From: a virus
IMG/VR virus record: IMGVR_UViG_3300009509_000017
Location: 1-64,000 of that record
DNA length: 64,000 bases
Strand: one strand, 5' to 3'
The notes beneath the pieces were generated by a model. That model was not told the DNA's origin and did no database searches. It saw only the letters and a program-made list of their open reading frames with translations. Below, in pieces: positions 52,511-60,375 of the stretch. Each line of letters starts with the position of its first letter. Position 1 is the first letter of the stretch. A program made the position numbers and the translations under genes.

Positions 52511-53806
52511 CTATATGTCCATCATCGTCATAGCGTCGATCTCCAGGTTGGCTGCGACGTCTGCGGCATCGGACAGGGCAGTGCCGATAGCCTGGCGGAT
52601 ATTGGACAGCACAGCGTCAGCGTCGTACTTGCCGCCGCCAGTGTCTACGGACTGCAGGCTGTCAGCCAGAGCCTGCAGGCGCTGTTCCATTTCTGTATCG
52701 CTGGTGATGTTCATGAGCTTGAACCACTCGTGCAGCGACCGGATAGCGTTTGCCTCTTTGCCGTGCACCCATCCCCTGCGGGTGATGTTGGTCTGCAGTC
52801 CGGAGAGTGTGGCGTAGATGCGCTGCCTATTGTCCTCTACGATCTGCAGCAGAGGGTTGACCGTGTCTTTCACGACCTCTCTTGCGATCTCGATCTGCGC
52901 CTGGCGGATTGCCCTGATCTCTTCCTCTGCCTGGAACTTGGCTATCCGCTCACGCTCTGCAGCCTCTATCTCCGCAGCCTTGGCCAGGTCGCCGGCAGCA
53001 CGTGCCTCAGCCTCTGCCTTTTCCGCCCGGGCCTTGTTCTGCCGTGCCCACATGTCATGTTCCAGCCGCTCTTTCTCGTACTCATCCCTGCGCTGGCTGG
53101 CCAGTCGCTGCGCCTTGAGCAGTTCCGCCTGGTACTCGCTCTCAAGCAGGAAAGTGGCAGGCGGCTTGATGCTGATCTGTAGGTCGCTCTCGATGCGAGA
53201 CTTGCTAGGAAAGTGACTCAGTGCGTCAGCCACGACCAGGTCCACGAACGCTTGCTGCTCGTACTTGGCCTGGATAGCAGGTGTGGCAGCATAGGTGTCG
53301 CGGGCATGCTTGCGGTAGTCCGCCCGGCAGTCCGCTTTCAGCGTGTTGTAGTTCTCGATGATCCACGCCTTGTAGTCTGCCCACTCTTTCATCAGTTCCT
53401 GGTGCCGTTCCCACCAGGTGAGAAAGGCAGAGTAGGGCACGTAGCGATAGCCAGGGAACACTGCGATGGCCTGGCTGTAGCGCAGCAGGTTGTCGCGGAT
53501 ACGCTGCGCCACGCTCGCTAGCCTGGTGTCGGGCAGCAGGTTCTTGCGCCCGATGCGCAAGCGCTTGGTGACCCTGCGGGCATCACGAGAACTTACCCCC
53601 AGGTCCAGTTGCCAGGACGTGCGAGCCTCAAACATCGTCAGCCCGTTGATGTCCAGGTCCAGCAACATGCCCGCATCACGTAGAGACTTTACGTTTGCGT
53701 GCAAAACTTCAACCTCTCCACCATCGAAACCCATGGCGACCAGGTTGGCCAGCGCTTGGCGCCGGACTGTGTCAGCGGCATTGGTAGCCAGCAGTTCGTC
53801 AGTCAT
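52511..53806 (-). CDS. Large coiled-coil protein of the AAA neighbourhood
   Basis: A 431-residue protein. Residues about 1-140 form a globular helical domain; about 235-310 are a long Glu/Arg/Ala-rich coiled coil; the C-terminal domain ends near 431. The N-terminal layout (LDINGLTMFEA, RKNLLPDTRLASV) is loosely like DUF3150-type proteins, but I cannot confirm. It may be a scaffold or partner of the AAA protein encoded downstream. Confidence 0.6.
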   Translation of the reverse strand: MTDELLATNAADTVRRQALANLVAMGFDGGEVEVLHANVKSLRDAGMLLDLDINGLTMFEARTSWQLDLGVSSRDARRVTKRLRIGRKNLLPDTRLASVAQRIRDNLLRYSQAIAVFPGYRYVPYSAFLTWWERHQELMKEWADYKAWIIENYNTLKADCRADYRKHARDTYAATPAIQAKYEQQAFVDLVVADALSHFPSKSRIESDLQISIKPPATFLLESEYQAELLKAQRLASQRRDEYEKERLEHDMWARQNKARAEKAEAEARAAGDLAKAAEIEAAERERIAKFQAEEEIRAIRQAQIEIAREVVKDTVNPLLQIVEDNRQRIYATLSGLQTNITRRGWVHGKEANAIRSLHEWFKLMNITSDTEMEQRLQALADSLQSVDTGGGKYDADAVLSNIRQAIGTALSDAADVAANLEIDAMTMMDI

Positions 53807-53822
53807 CGTGCATTCCCCCTTT

Positions 53823-53899
53823 CGTTTTTCCTAAAAAGTGATTAGTTGTTGTCTATAGGAAAAACGCCTGCAGCGCTGGATCTGTGACAGCGCTGCAGG
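53823..53899 (-). repeat. Leader hairpin module plus 11-bp inverted repeat
   Basis: A hairpin CCTGCAGCGCTG / CAGCGCTGCAGG (53867-53878 / 53888-53899) keeps the GATC-TGTGA loop of class A but has a new stem. In minus RNA it is followed by CGTTTTTCCTA, which is also inverted 23 nt later (53823-53833), just before the ribosome site. The T5 run suits termination. Confidence 0.8.
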
Positions 53900-53904
53900 T
53901 GGAT

Positions 53905-54480
53905 TTACAATGACTCCCGCTGGTACTTGTGCGGATACTTGACTGACCAATCCATCATTGCCATGGCAAGTTGTGCCATGGCGTTGAGGCGGCGACCCCA
54001 CCACTCTTCAAAGAGTTTGTCTGCGTTGGCTCGAAATCGCTTGGTATACTCATCGTCGTTCAGCAGTCCACCGAACACCATTTCTTTCTGCGTCTCTGCG
54101 ATTGCCCGGTTGGCCAGATCTGCGCTGTTGTCCAGATCGATCAACTGTGGGCTGGCTATCCCACGCCTGTACAGGGAAAGGGATAGCGTTGCAGAGTAGC
54201 CGCCATGTGATATACGACCGAGCCAGATGACGATCCGGTCAGCGAACAGTTCTAGCGCAGAGGTTAATTCTAGCGGCAGTGCGATGTAGACAGCGTACCC
54301 TAGCATTTGGTGGTGCATCGGTGCAATGTTCAGATCCTCTGCAGCGATGGCGCATTCACGCAGCCAGATAGATGGCTGCGTACCATCACCATGGACACCC
54401 ATGACGGCGCCGTGTTCTAGTCGCCAGTGGCTGCCGCATCCATGGAGTAGCCCGAGATTGTCAAGTTCAAGATCTGGCAT
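53905..54480 (-). CDS. Unknown protein
   Basis: A 191-residue protein beginning MPDLELDNLGLLHGC. Start at 54480 overlaps the upstream gene by 14 bp; an extended frame to 54645 is a shadow of that gene. Helical C-terminal half with a Trp-rich tail. No family recognised. Confidence 0.65.
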   Translation of the reverse strand: MPDLELDNLGLLHGCGSHWRLEHGAVMGVHGDGTQPSIWLRECAIAAEDLNIAPMHHQMLGYAVYIALPLELTSALELFADRIVIWLGRISHGGYSATLSLSLYRRGIASPQLIDLDNSADLANRAIAETQKEMVFGGLLNDDEYTKRFRANADKLFEEWWGRRLNAMAQLAMAMMDWSVKYPHKYQRESL

Positions 54481-54802
54481 TGCCCGCATCCTCTGGCGGC
54501 TCTTTGTACAGGTCAGGGAACTTTTTACACACCCGGTGGTAGTTCCGGCTGACCGTCTTGTAGTTCGGCACACCCTTGCGCTTGCCACCGATGATGTCCA
54601 GCACAACCTCAACCTGTCCGTTCTCGATAAGCTGGCCCAGTCCATGAAACTCGTCCCAAACCTTGGCCACTACGGCGCCTACATGACCCCGCAGGTCAGG
54701 GTTGGTCTCCAGCACGAACCTGACCTGTGCAAACGTGCCACTGATGATGGGCACGTCTTTGTCCAGGCCAAACATACCAAGCTGTTTAGCTGTTCCCGCC
54801 AT
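54467..54802 (-). CDS. Unknown protein with HTH-like C-terminal part
   Basis: A 111-residue protein, ATG at 54802 after AAAGGGGGAC and overlapping the radical SAM gene by 17 bp. The C-terminal part (RKGVPNYKTVSRNYHRVCKK) may be a helix-turn-helix. Possibly a small regulator; otherwise unknown. Confidence 0.6.
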   Translation of the reverse strand: MAGTAKQLGMFGLDKDVPIISGTFAQVRFVLETNPDLRGHVGAVVAKVWDEFHGLGQLIENGQVEVVLDIIGGKRKGVPNYKTVSRNYHRVCKKFPDLYKEPPEDAGNARS

Positions 54803-55502
54803 TTCCGTCTGTCCCCCTTTCGCTTTCTCCACACCGTGGCGTGGGAATCTGTTTGCCCGCCAGGTTCAAAAGGGCATCTTCCATCCATCCCTTGGCGGCT
54901 GTGATAGCGCCATCTGTGATGGTGATCATGCCGTTGGTTGTCCAGTCCAGTAGGACCAGGTCACTTGCGGGCATTGGCGCGAGCAGGCTGCCCGCATTGT
55001 CCAGGGTTGACTCCACGTCGATGACCCGCTGGTTGGCAGACCCCACATACTGCATATGGTCGTTGTCCAGTTCCCACATGTAGGGACCATCCACCAGCAC
55101 CCTGATATGGAACAGGATCAGGCGACGGTAGCGCCACCCGATGGTTGTTCTGTTCACCAGTCGTTCCCACTTGTACCCGGTGTAGACGATGATGTGCGCC
55201 GACTGATCCAGTGCCCTTATGGCAGTGACCAGCATCAGTAGTTCCTCTGCCTGATCGAAAGGTTCACCACCAGTGATGGTGTATCGGTGCGAGCCACCAC
55301 CCAGGTCCTTGTTCCACTCTACCATCTGTCCTGCGAGTCTCATAGGGTCACCAGCCATGCCACCCCACTTGTCCCACAGTTCCTTGTTCTGGCAGCGCCC
55401 ACAGTGGATACTGCAGCCCTGGAACCAGATGACTGTGCGGACACCCGGGCCATCTACGGTGCTTGCCGCTCTCATGCCAGCGTATCTAAGTACTAGGCTC
55501 AT
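54786..55502 (-). CDS. nrdG: Anaerobic ribonucleotide reductase activating protein (radical SAM)
   Basis: A 238-residue radical SAM enzyme. It has a C-x3-C-x2-C cluster motif (C30, C34, C37 in GCSIHCGRC), a TGGEPF motif and the NrdG-like DGPGVRTVIWFQGC lead. NrdG makes the glycyl radical of the class III reductase, NrdD, which gives dNTPs in anaerobes. No nrdD gene is present in the window. Confidence 0.85.
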   Translation of the reverse strand: MSLVLRYAGMRAASTVDGPGVRTVIWFQGCSIHCGRCQNKELWDKWGGMAGDPMRLAGQMVEWNKDLGGGSHRYTITGGEPFDQAEELLMLVTAIRALDQSAHIIVYTGYKWERLVNRTTIGWRYRRLILFHIRVLVDGPYMWELDNDHMQYVGSANQRVIDVESTLDNAGSLLAPMPASDLVLLDWTTNGMITITDGAITAAKGWMEDALLNLAGKQIPTPRCGESERGTDGNGGNS

Positions 55503-55528
55503 CTTGCCTCACCCCCTTTGTGTTGTGC

Positions 55529-55562
55529 AGTAATAACGTATTGGCCAATGGATCTGTGACAG
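55529..55562 (-). repeat. Degenerate leader hairpin module
   Basis: Keeps the GGATCTGTGACAG half of class A, but the partner arm is replaced by the palindrome ATTGGCCAAT (55538-55548). The minus strand ends with ACGTTATTAC, then the nrdG leader. It lies right after the helicase stop. Confidence 0.6.
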
Positions 55563-55567
55563 CGAGC

Positions 55568-56941
55568 CTACAATTCATCCAGCGGCATGCGTATCTGCAG
55601 CCCGCCATCTTTCTTGATGATCCTGGTGCCCACCACCTGGTTGCACCAGGGGCGCATGTACAGGAACACGGTACCAATCGGCCCATTACGGTTCTTGCCA
55701 ACGATCCACTCCATCCTGCCCTTGGCTGTGGTATCCTCTGGCTCGTACAGTTCCTGCCTATAGAGAAAGACCACTACATCAGCATCCTGCTCTAGTGCGC
55801 CAGACTCTCTCAGGTCAGAGAGGATAGGCCGCTTGTCCTGACGCTGCTCGACACCACGAGATAGCTGTGCATTGGCGACGACAGGGATATTAAGATCCTT
55901 GGCCAGCAACTTTAGCGCACGAGATATAGCGTCTACCTGCTCTCGACGGTTGAACCCATCGCTGGACGTCATAAGCTGCACGTAGTCGATGGCCAGCAGG
56001 TCTAGCCCGTACTCCGCCATGTGCTTGCGGGCAGTTGCCCGTAGCTCTGCAGGATCTTTGGTGCCACTCCACACCACGTGCATGGGCAAGTCTGTCAGCC
56101 TGGACATCGCATCCATCAGGCGCAGGAACTCACCGTCAGCGAACTGCCCACGTCGCACGCTCTTGGTGTTCAGCCCTGCCTCTATGCAGCCCATGCGCTG
56201 CGCTAGTTGGTCAGCGCTCATTTCCAGACTGATGAGCAGGGTGCGCTTGCCGGCCTTAGACGCATTCATGCATAGGTTCAGCAGGGTAGCCGTCTTGCCC
56301 ACCGATGGCCTGGCGGCCAGGATGGTCAGGTCACCCTTGTGCAGCCCGCCTACCAGGTCGTCCACATCGTGCCATCCAGTTGGCACGCCCATGACCCCCT
56401 GTCGCTGCATCGCACTCTCTACCTGGTCATACAATCCGCTCATCAGTTGGGCTGCAGACAGCTTGGAGTCGTCCACCATATCTGCTGTAGCCTCAAAATA
56501 TAAGCGATCCGCATCGGCCAGGACATCGGTCAGGTCCCGGCTCTTGTCATAGGCAGCCTGCGCTACCCTGGCGGCCATGTCCACCATCTTGCGTCTCTTG
56601 GACAGTGACCGCACGATGTTAGCGTAGTGTTCTACGTGTAGGCTGGTTGGAGTTTCCAAAGAAAGTTCAGTGAGGTAGGTAGGTCCACCGCACTTGTCGA
56701 GATAACCCTGGTTGTCCAGAAAGTCTGACGTAGTCAGCAGGTCGATCTCGACCTGGCTCTGGTGCAAGCGTAACATGGCAGCGTAGATCCACTGGTGCCT
56801 GTCACGCCAAAAGTCGCCCGGTGCCAGCTTGTCGCTGATCCTGACAATTGCGTGTGGATCGATCAGCAGCGCACCAAGTACTCCCTGCTCTGCCTCTATA
56901 GAGGACAGAGGTTCTGGCTTGCTAGTCTTCCGTGTTGCCAT
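55568..56941 (-). CDS. dnaB: Replicative DNA helicase (DnaB family)
   Basis: A 457-residue hexameric helicase. N-terminal domain about 10-130, then RecA-fold with Walker A ARPSVGKT (210-217), H1a SLEMS (238-242), Walker B in AIDYVQLM, and an arginine-finger region near the C terminus. Normal length. It overlaps the loader gene by 20 bp. Confidence 0.95.
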   Translation of the reverse strand: MATRKTSKPEPLSSIEAEQGVLGALLIDPHAIVRISDKLAPGDFWRDRHQWIYAAMLRLHQSQVEIDLLTTSDFLDNQGYLDKCGGPTYLTELSLETPTSLHVEHYANIVRSLSKRRKMVDMAARVAQAAYDKSRDLTDVLADADRLYFEATADMVDDSKLSAAQLMSGLYDQVESAMQRQGVMGVPTGWHDVDDLVGGLHKGDLTILAARPSVGKTATLLNLCMNASKAGKRTLLISLEMSADQLAQRMGCIEAGLNTKSVRRGQFADGEFLRLMDAMSRLTDLPMHVVWSGTKDPAELRATARKHMAEYGLDLLAIDYVQLMTSSDGFNRREQVDAISRALKLLAKDLNIPVVANAQLSRGVEQRQDKRPILSDLRESGALEQDADVVVFLYRQELYEPEDTTAKGRMEWIVGKNRNGPIGTVFLYMRPWCNQVVGTRIIKKDGGLQIRMPLDEL

Positions 56942-57488
56942 CCATCCCCCTTTCGAGTAGGGCAGCGACTGTGCCCGGTGTTAGTTGCCATGTTGCCACT
57001 CTCTGCCAATTCTCCACCATGGCAGGGTAGATCTGCTTGAGCCAGTGTGCCCGGTCTGTTGGTATGTTATCACTGGCAGACAGGTACTTGACACCACCGA
57101 TGGCGTCCACTGCCAATTCCACCACGTGGTGCGACCACTTGATAGGCCCATAGCCGCCGCCAGGCAGTGGCATGCCACGTGTGCCGTACTCCATGATATT
57201 GTGCCTGACCTCAGCCCAGGCATCCTCTGCACTTGGCAGACCCAGGTGCTCTGCTACCTCTGCCAGTGTAGCCTTGCGCACCACGGCTGGTGGTGGCATT
57301 ATGGTCGCCATATCCCATGTGCGCAGAATGCGCAACACCCCTGCTTGTATGGCATTGATCGGCAAGCCGTCCAGTACCAGGGCATATGCCTGGATATTGC
57401 GGAGATTCAACCCAGGTGCTTGTGGCAGCCCATCATTCAGCACCCGCAGTGTCTTGCCCAGTTCTACTAGCCGCTCTTGGGATATCAT
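56922..57488 (-). CDS. Putative helicase loader
   Basis: A 188-residue helical protein next to the helicase gene. The start (residues about 5-80) with a PPPAVVRKATL turn near 65-75 recalls G39P-like loader/inhibitor proteins (Px-P-aeiR pattern). No ATPase motif. It overlaps the helicase by 20 bp and the initiator gene by 4 bp. Confidence 0.65.
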   Translation of the reverse strand: MISQERLVELGKTLRVLNDGLPQAPGLNLRNIQAYALVLDGLPINAIQAGVLRILRTWDMATIMPPPAVVRKATLAEVAEHLGLPSAEDAWAEVRHNIMEYGTRGMPLPGGGYGPIKWSHHVVELAVDAIGGVKYLSASDNIPTDRAHWLKQIYPAMVENWQRVATWQLTPGTVAALLERGMDGNTED

Positions 57489-58702
57489 GCTGGCACCCCC
57501 AGTTCTAGCGCACCCTCTAGCTGCAGGATGGCTTGCTCTGTCATGTCCGATCCACTCGTCGCCGGCCTTTTCTTGCCTGGCCTACTGGCGTAGTACAGAT
57601 CGATCCGTGCCTCATCCGGCAACACATCTGATACAGCCATGTCCGCCTGCATCTTTCGCAGGTCGCCTGCGATGACACGTAGTGTGTTGCTGGTCGAGAT
57701 AGGTGACACGATGTCAAAGGTCCAGTCCTGGTTCAGTGTCCGCCTGTAATGCAGTAGCTGGAGACCCCATCTGGCATTCCGCACAACAGCTTGCCTTGCC
57801 GGAGTCTGGCCAGCCATACGCATGTCATCTGCAAAGGCTATGAACGTCTCGACTATGCCACGTCGCCACTGGGTGATCGTGGTCTTGACTGACGGTGTGG
57901 CGATGTCAAACAGTGTGCTAAACAGGCAGGCATACTCGTAGACGTCCACCCAGGACACCTTGAACGGGAATGTCACTCTACGGTTGGTGTTATACCACGC
58001 AGCCTGCACCAGGTCCATGTTCTGCCTGGCCTGGCCAGATCCAGGCGTGGCTATCTGTGCCTTTTCGTCATCGGTCAGATCGGCCATGTCGCCATTCAGG
58101 ATCACGCTACTTTTGTGCTCGTTGCGCTCGCCAAAGACTTCATCCAGCACCTGGCCAGAAGGCGACGGCTCGCCGTCGCTTTTCTTGTGAGTATTCTCTT
58201 GTGTAGTCTGTGTAGTACTCTCTGGAATAGATTGCTGGTTTTCCGCATTCTGGTCTGCGGGTTCTGCGGGTTTAGTTTGCGGGTTTCCTGCATCCTTGTC
58301 TGCGGGTTTCCTGCAATCTGGAGTCTGGCAATCCTGCAGCCAGGCCATGAGGATCTTGGTGAGCTTGGCAAAGTGAATGCGGAAATAGAGCCTTGCTGGC
58401 ACGTCCATCAGTTTCTCGCTCAGGACCCCGAGCTTGATCAGTTTGCGCCTGACTCTCTCTTGCTGCGACCTGGTCAGTGCCGTCTCGTTGTAGATCTCTC
58501 CCTGTGTCTTGGCCACCCACCCAGGTTTCCAGGTACCTTTGTCGTGCCAGTACATAATCTGTGCCAGGAACAGGGCTGCAGGTATGTCGTTGCTCAGTGC
58601 CTTGGCCAGGGCAGGGTGGTAGGCGACCGGACGGTCACCCAGGATAGACCACACTGCCAGGGCTGCGTCACCCCACGGTGTTGTACGCTGTTCATCTGCC
58701 AT
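57485..58702 (-). CDS. Replication initiator-like protein
   Basis: A 405-residue protein. The N-terminal domain (about 20-125) has a winged-helix layout (ALFLAQIMYWHDKG, TQGEIYNETALTRSQQERVRRKLIKLGVL) as in phage replication proteins that feed DnaB. A Gln/Glu/Thr-rich linker follows (about 130-180), then a helical C-terminal domain (210-405). Start 58702 overlaps the upstream gene by 11 bp. Confidence 0.75.
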   Translation of the reverse strand: MADEQRTTPWGDAALAVWSILGDRPVAYHPALAKALSNDIPAALFLAQIMYWHDKGTWKPGWVAKTQGEIYNETALTRSQQERVRRKLIKLGVLSEKLMDVPARLYFRIHFAKLTKILMAWLQDCQTPDCRKPADKDAGNPQTKPAEPADQNAENQQSIPESTTQTTQENTHKKSDGEPSPSGQVLDEVFGERNEHKSSVILNGDMADLTDDEKAQIATPGSGQARQNMDLVQAAWYNTNRRVTFPFKVSWVDVYEYACLFSTLFDIATPSVKTTITQWRRGIVETFIAFADDMRMAGQTPARQAVVRNARWGLQLLHYRRTLNQDWTFDIVSPISTSNTLRVIAGDLRKMQADMAVSDVLPDEARIDLYYASRPGKKRPATSGSDMTEQAILQLEGALELGVPA

Positions 58703-59069
58703 GGCTGTAGTCTCCAGGTGACACTGCGTCCACAAAGATATCGTCTCCTGCGGCAGGTGTGCAGTCGGTGGTACCGAACCGTGGCGGCTGTCCATCTAGT
58801 GTGGCCAGCCTGTACCCCACTGGCACACCGTCACGGACGACAGGGATCAGTCTGCCCAGGTCGCCATCGATCCGGCGCCCATCTGCAAAGATGGCCACCC
58901 CGCTTGCCATCAGGTAGCCAGTGTCTTCATCTACCCATTGCCGCTCGATCTGTAGCTCAGTCACCCTTGGTAGTGTAGCGTACTCAGTGGGGACCTCTGC
59001 CTGTAGGGACTTGCCCAGTGCGTCCAGTAGCGCTTGCTTTGCTTTCTCGAACTCTTCTGCTGTTGGCAT
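58692..59069 (-). CDS. First gene of the replication operon, unknown
   Basis: A 125-residue protein with a helical N terminus and a beta-rich middle (YLMASGVAIFADGRRIDGD). It is the first gene after the structured RNA and promoter at 59.1-59.25 kb, with AGGGAAAGGA before its ATG. No family recognised. Confidence 0.65.
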   Translation of the reverse strand: MPTAEEFEKAKQALLDALGKSLQAEVPTEYATLPRVTELQIERQWVDEDTGYLMASGVAIFADGRRIDGDLGRLIPVVRDGVPVGYRLATLDGQPPRFGTTDCTPAAGDDIFVDAVSPGDYSHGR

Positions 59070-59093
59070 AGTCTATCCTTTCCCTAAGATAGA

Positions 59094-59184
59094 ACAGAGG
59101 ACGTGGAGTCTGACCCGATGCGTAGTGCATCTTGGGTGGATCGCCCGGCATCTATAGCACCGGGCCAGACTGCACGTCCTCTGT
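59094..59184 (-). ncRNA. Structured three-way-junction RNA in the replication leader
   Basis: In minus RNA a 12-bp outer stem (59184-59173 / 59105-59094), a C-C mismatch and a 6-bp stem (AGTCTG/CAGACT) close a three-way junction. Arm one is GCCCGG/CCGGGC with 11-nt loop; arm two is ACCC/GGGT plus GATGC/GCATC with ACTAC loop; the only junction linker is GATCC. Thirty-three pairs are Watson-Crick. It sits 24 nt before the next gene's start and about 35 nt after the predicted transcript start. No known family (hammerhead, twister, tRNA) matches; it may be a riboswitch, attenuator or independent RNA. Confidence 0.75.
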
Positions 59185-59226
59185 AGTAGGCTACCTTGCA
59201 CTTTGTGGCCAGGCGATCCGGTAGCC

Positions 59227-59255
59227 ATTATAGCATAATGTCCGCCAGGGTGCAA
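59227..59255 (-). promoter_or_regulatory. Extended -10 promoter of the replication operon
   Basis: On the minus strand TTGCAC (59255-59250), 17-bp spacer, TGC-TATAAT (59232-59227). The full TATAAT with TGn extension compensates the weak -35. Two 9-bp direct repeats GCGATCCGG (59213-59221, 59260-59268) flank it and are placed like operators. Confidence 0.8.
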
Positions 59256-59285
59256 GTTTGCGATCCGGCAGATCAACAGGAAAAA

Positions 59286-59316
59286 GGGGACACGGCACCC
59301 CCCATGCCGTGTCCCC
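59286..59316 (-). terminator. Rho-independent terminator
   Basis: GGGGACACGGCA / TGCCGTGTCCCC (59286-59297 / 59305-59316), 7-nt loop, followed on the minus strand by TTTTTCC. It ends transcription of the upstream small genes before the replication promoter. Confidence 0.9.
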
Positions 59317-59320
59317 TGGT

Positions 59321-59692
59321 CTATCGTAGCGCACCGACAGACCCTAGTAGTCCGATCTCACGAAAGCCAACGTCATCGACCTCAAAGCAGCAACCACCTG
59401 GTGTCACGATGACGTCACCGATAGCCATGCTGGTGTGAAACACTCCGCGCCTGGCCAGCAGTGGGCGTGCCTGCCCACGTGGTGACCACATTTCCCCTTG
59501 CATCAGGGTGTACACCATGTTGAGCAGTGAGACATGATCCTGTTCGAGTGCACTGGTCTGCTCGACGTAGCAGATGTACACATGGGTATCCTGCAGGTTA
59601 TCACCAGTCAGGTTAGGATCGGACCTGAAAGTAGGGTCCCTGCGGTACCAGACCTCATAGAACCGTCTTGCTGTGGCAGTTTCCTCTTCCAT
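59321..59692 (-). CDS. YodL-like protein, unknown
   Basis: A 123-residue protein starting at 59692 after AAAGGGGG. FYEVWYRRDPTF, then FHTSMAIGDVIV and CFEVDDVGFREI, give the layout of YodL-type proteins (YxVxY start, SLSxGDV, GF near end), found on mobile elements. Role unknown. Confidence 0.65.
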   Translation of the reverse strand: MEEETATARRFYEVWYRRDPTFRSDPNLTGDNLQDTHVYICYVEQTSALEQDHVSLLNMVYTLMQGEMWSPRGQARPLLARRGVFHTSMAIGDVIVTPGGCCFEVDDVGFREIGLLGSVGALR

Positions 59693-59830
59693 GCTTTCCC
59701 CCTTTTGTATGCGTTGGGCCAGGCCGGCCACCGCACGATGGGTGGTGGCAGTGGCCCATTATGATGTTGGCGTGCACCCACATAGACCGTGGTGCCGTGT
59801 CTACAGGAAAAACGCCAGAGACAGCAGTCA

Positions 59831-59896
59831 CGCCCGGTGGGATTCGAACCCCCAAAGTGCGGTGTGACAGTCGCACTCCGCCACCGTGCCCGGGTA
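59831..59896 (-). tRNA. tRNA-like element, possible tRNA-Asp(GTC)
   Basis: The minus strand has a near-normal T arm (GGGGG-TTCGAAT-CCCAC) and an anticodon-type loop CTGTCAC, which would give anticodon GTC (Asp). The 5' and 3' ends pair by only 5 bp (CCCGG/CCGGG) and the D arm is not clear, so a standard cloverleaf cannot be drawn. The element is flanked by GCCAGAG / CTCTGGC and follows the AAAAACG leader motif, so it seems placed inside a hairpin module. It may be a degenerate tRNA or a mimic. No CCA is encoded. Confidence 0.4.
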
Positions 59897-59910
59897 CTGG
59901 CTCTGGCAAT

Positions 59911-59946
59911 GGAAAAACGCCACCAGGTGCACCTGGCAGCGTTTCC
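59911..59946 (-). repeat. Leader hairpin module (variant stem)
   Basis: AAACGC/GCGTTT enclosing the palindrome CCAGGTGCACCTGG (59922-59935). The minus strand ends GCGTTTTTCC, a terminator-like form. It lies next to the tRNA-like element, with no gene directly downstream. Confidence 0.7.
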
Positions 59947-59949
59947 TTT

Positions 59950-60330
59950 CGGCCTGCAGCCCAGTCTGTGACCCGGCCTTTCCCACCCCGCAGGCATCGC
60001 AGGTCTTTCGTGGGCGTCAGCGTCCAGCGCTGACCTTTCCAAAGCCACAGGTTCTAGTGCACCCCTGTGCACCAGGGCATTCTATACCCATGGGTCACCC
60101 CCCCCCTTGCATGTGTGAATTAAGTGCCGGCCCGGTAGGCAGGCCAGCGCACCCGCAGCCCGGGCCGGCAACAGGTCGCGATGTCCGTGGCGACCTTACG
60201 TGTCACCCCCTCTCTCTGTGCAAGCTGTGATGGTATTGGTAGGGACGGTTGTGTCTTCTCACCACGCCATTTGGTGCACCCGACAGCAGTCAAAGTTTGT
60301 GTTTGGTGTGTCGTCGTGCTCCGTCCCTAT
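59950..60330. other. Gene-free stretch with structured segments
   Basis: I see no gene here. An 11-bp inverted repeat (60125-60135 / 60160-60170, TGCCGGCCCGG type) and a second structure closed by TAGGGACGG (60240-60248) / CCGTCCCTA (60321-60329) are present. Inside the latter are CACCA/TGGTG and CGACA/TGTCG hairpins, giving another possible three-way layout. Confidence 0.5.
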
Positions 60331-60331
60331 C

Positions 60332-60371
60332 ATAGGAATAACGCCTGCCACAGTGGATCTGTGACAGGCAT
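60332..60371 (-). repeat. Leader hairpin module, class A
   Basis: Stem 60342-60353 with 60359-60370, identical in core to the copy at 51992, followed by CGTTATTCCTATG on the minus strand. It is placed after the stop of the gene at 60376. Confidence 0.85.
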
Positions 60372-60375
60372 GTAC

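Noticed and set aside
52403-53182. 259-residue plus-strand frame opposite the coiled-coil gene
   Set aside because: Antisense shadow of a Glu/Ala-rich helix; no ribosome site.
58115-58978. 287-residue plus-strand frame opposite the initiator gene
   Set aside because: Antisense shadow, Cys/His-rich by frame effect.
59831-59896. tRNA-like element as phage att core
   Set aside because: It is about 12 kb from the integrase gene and not a clean 3' tRNA end.
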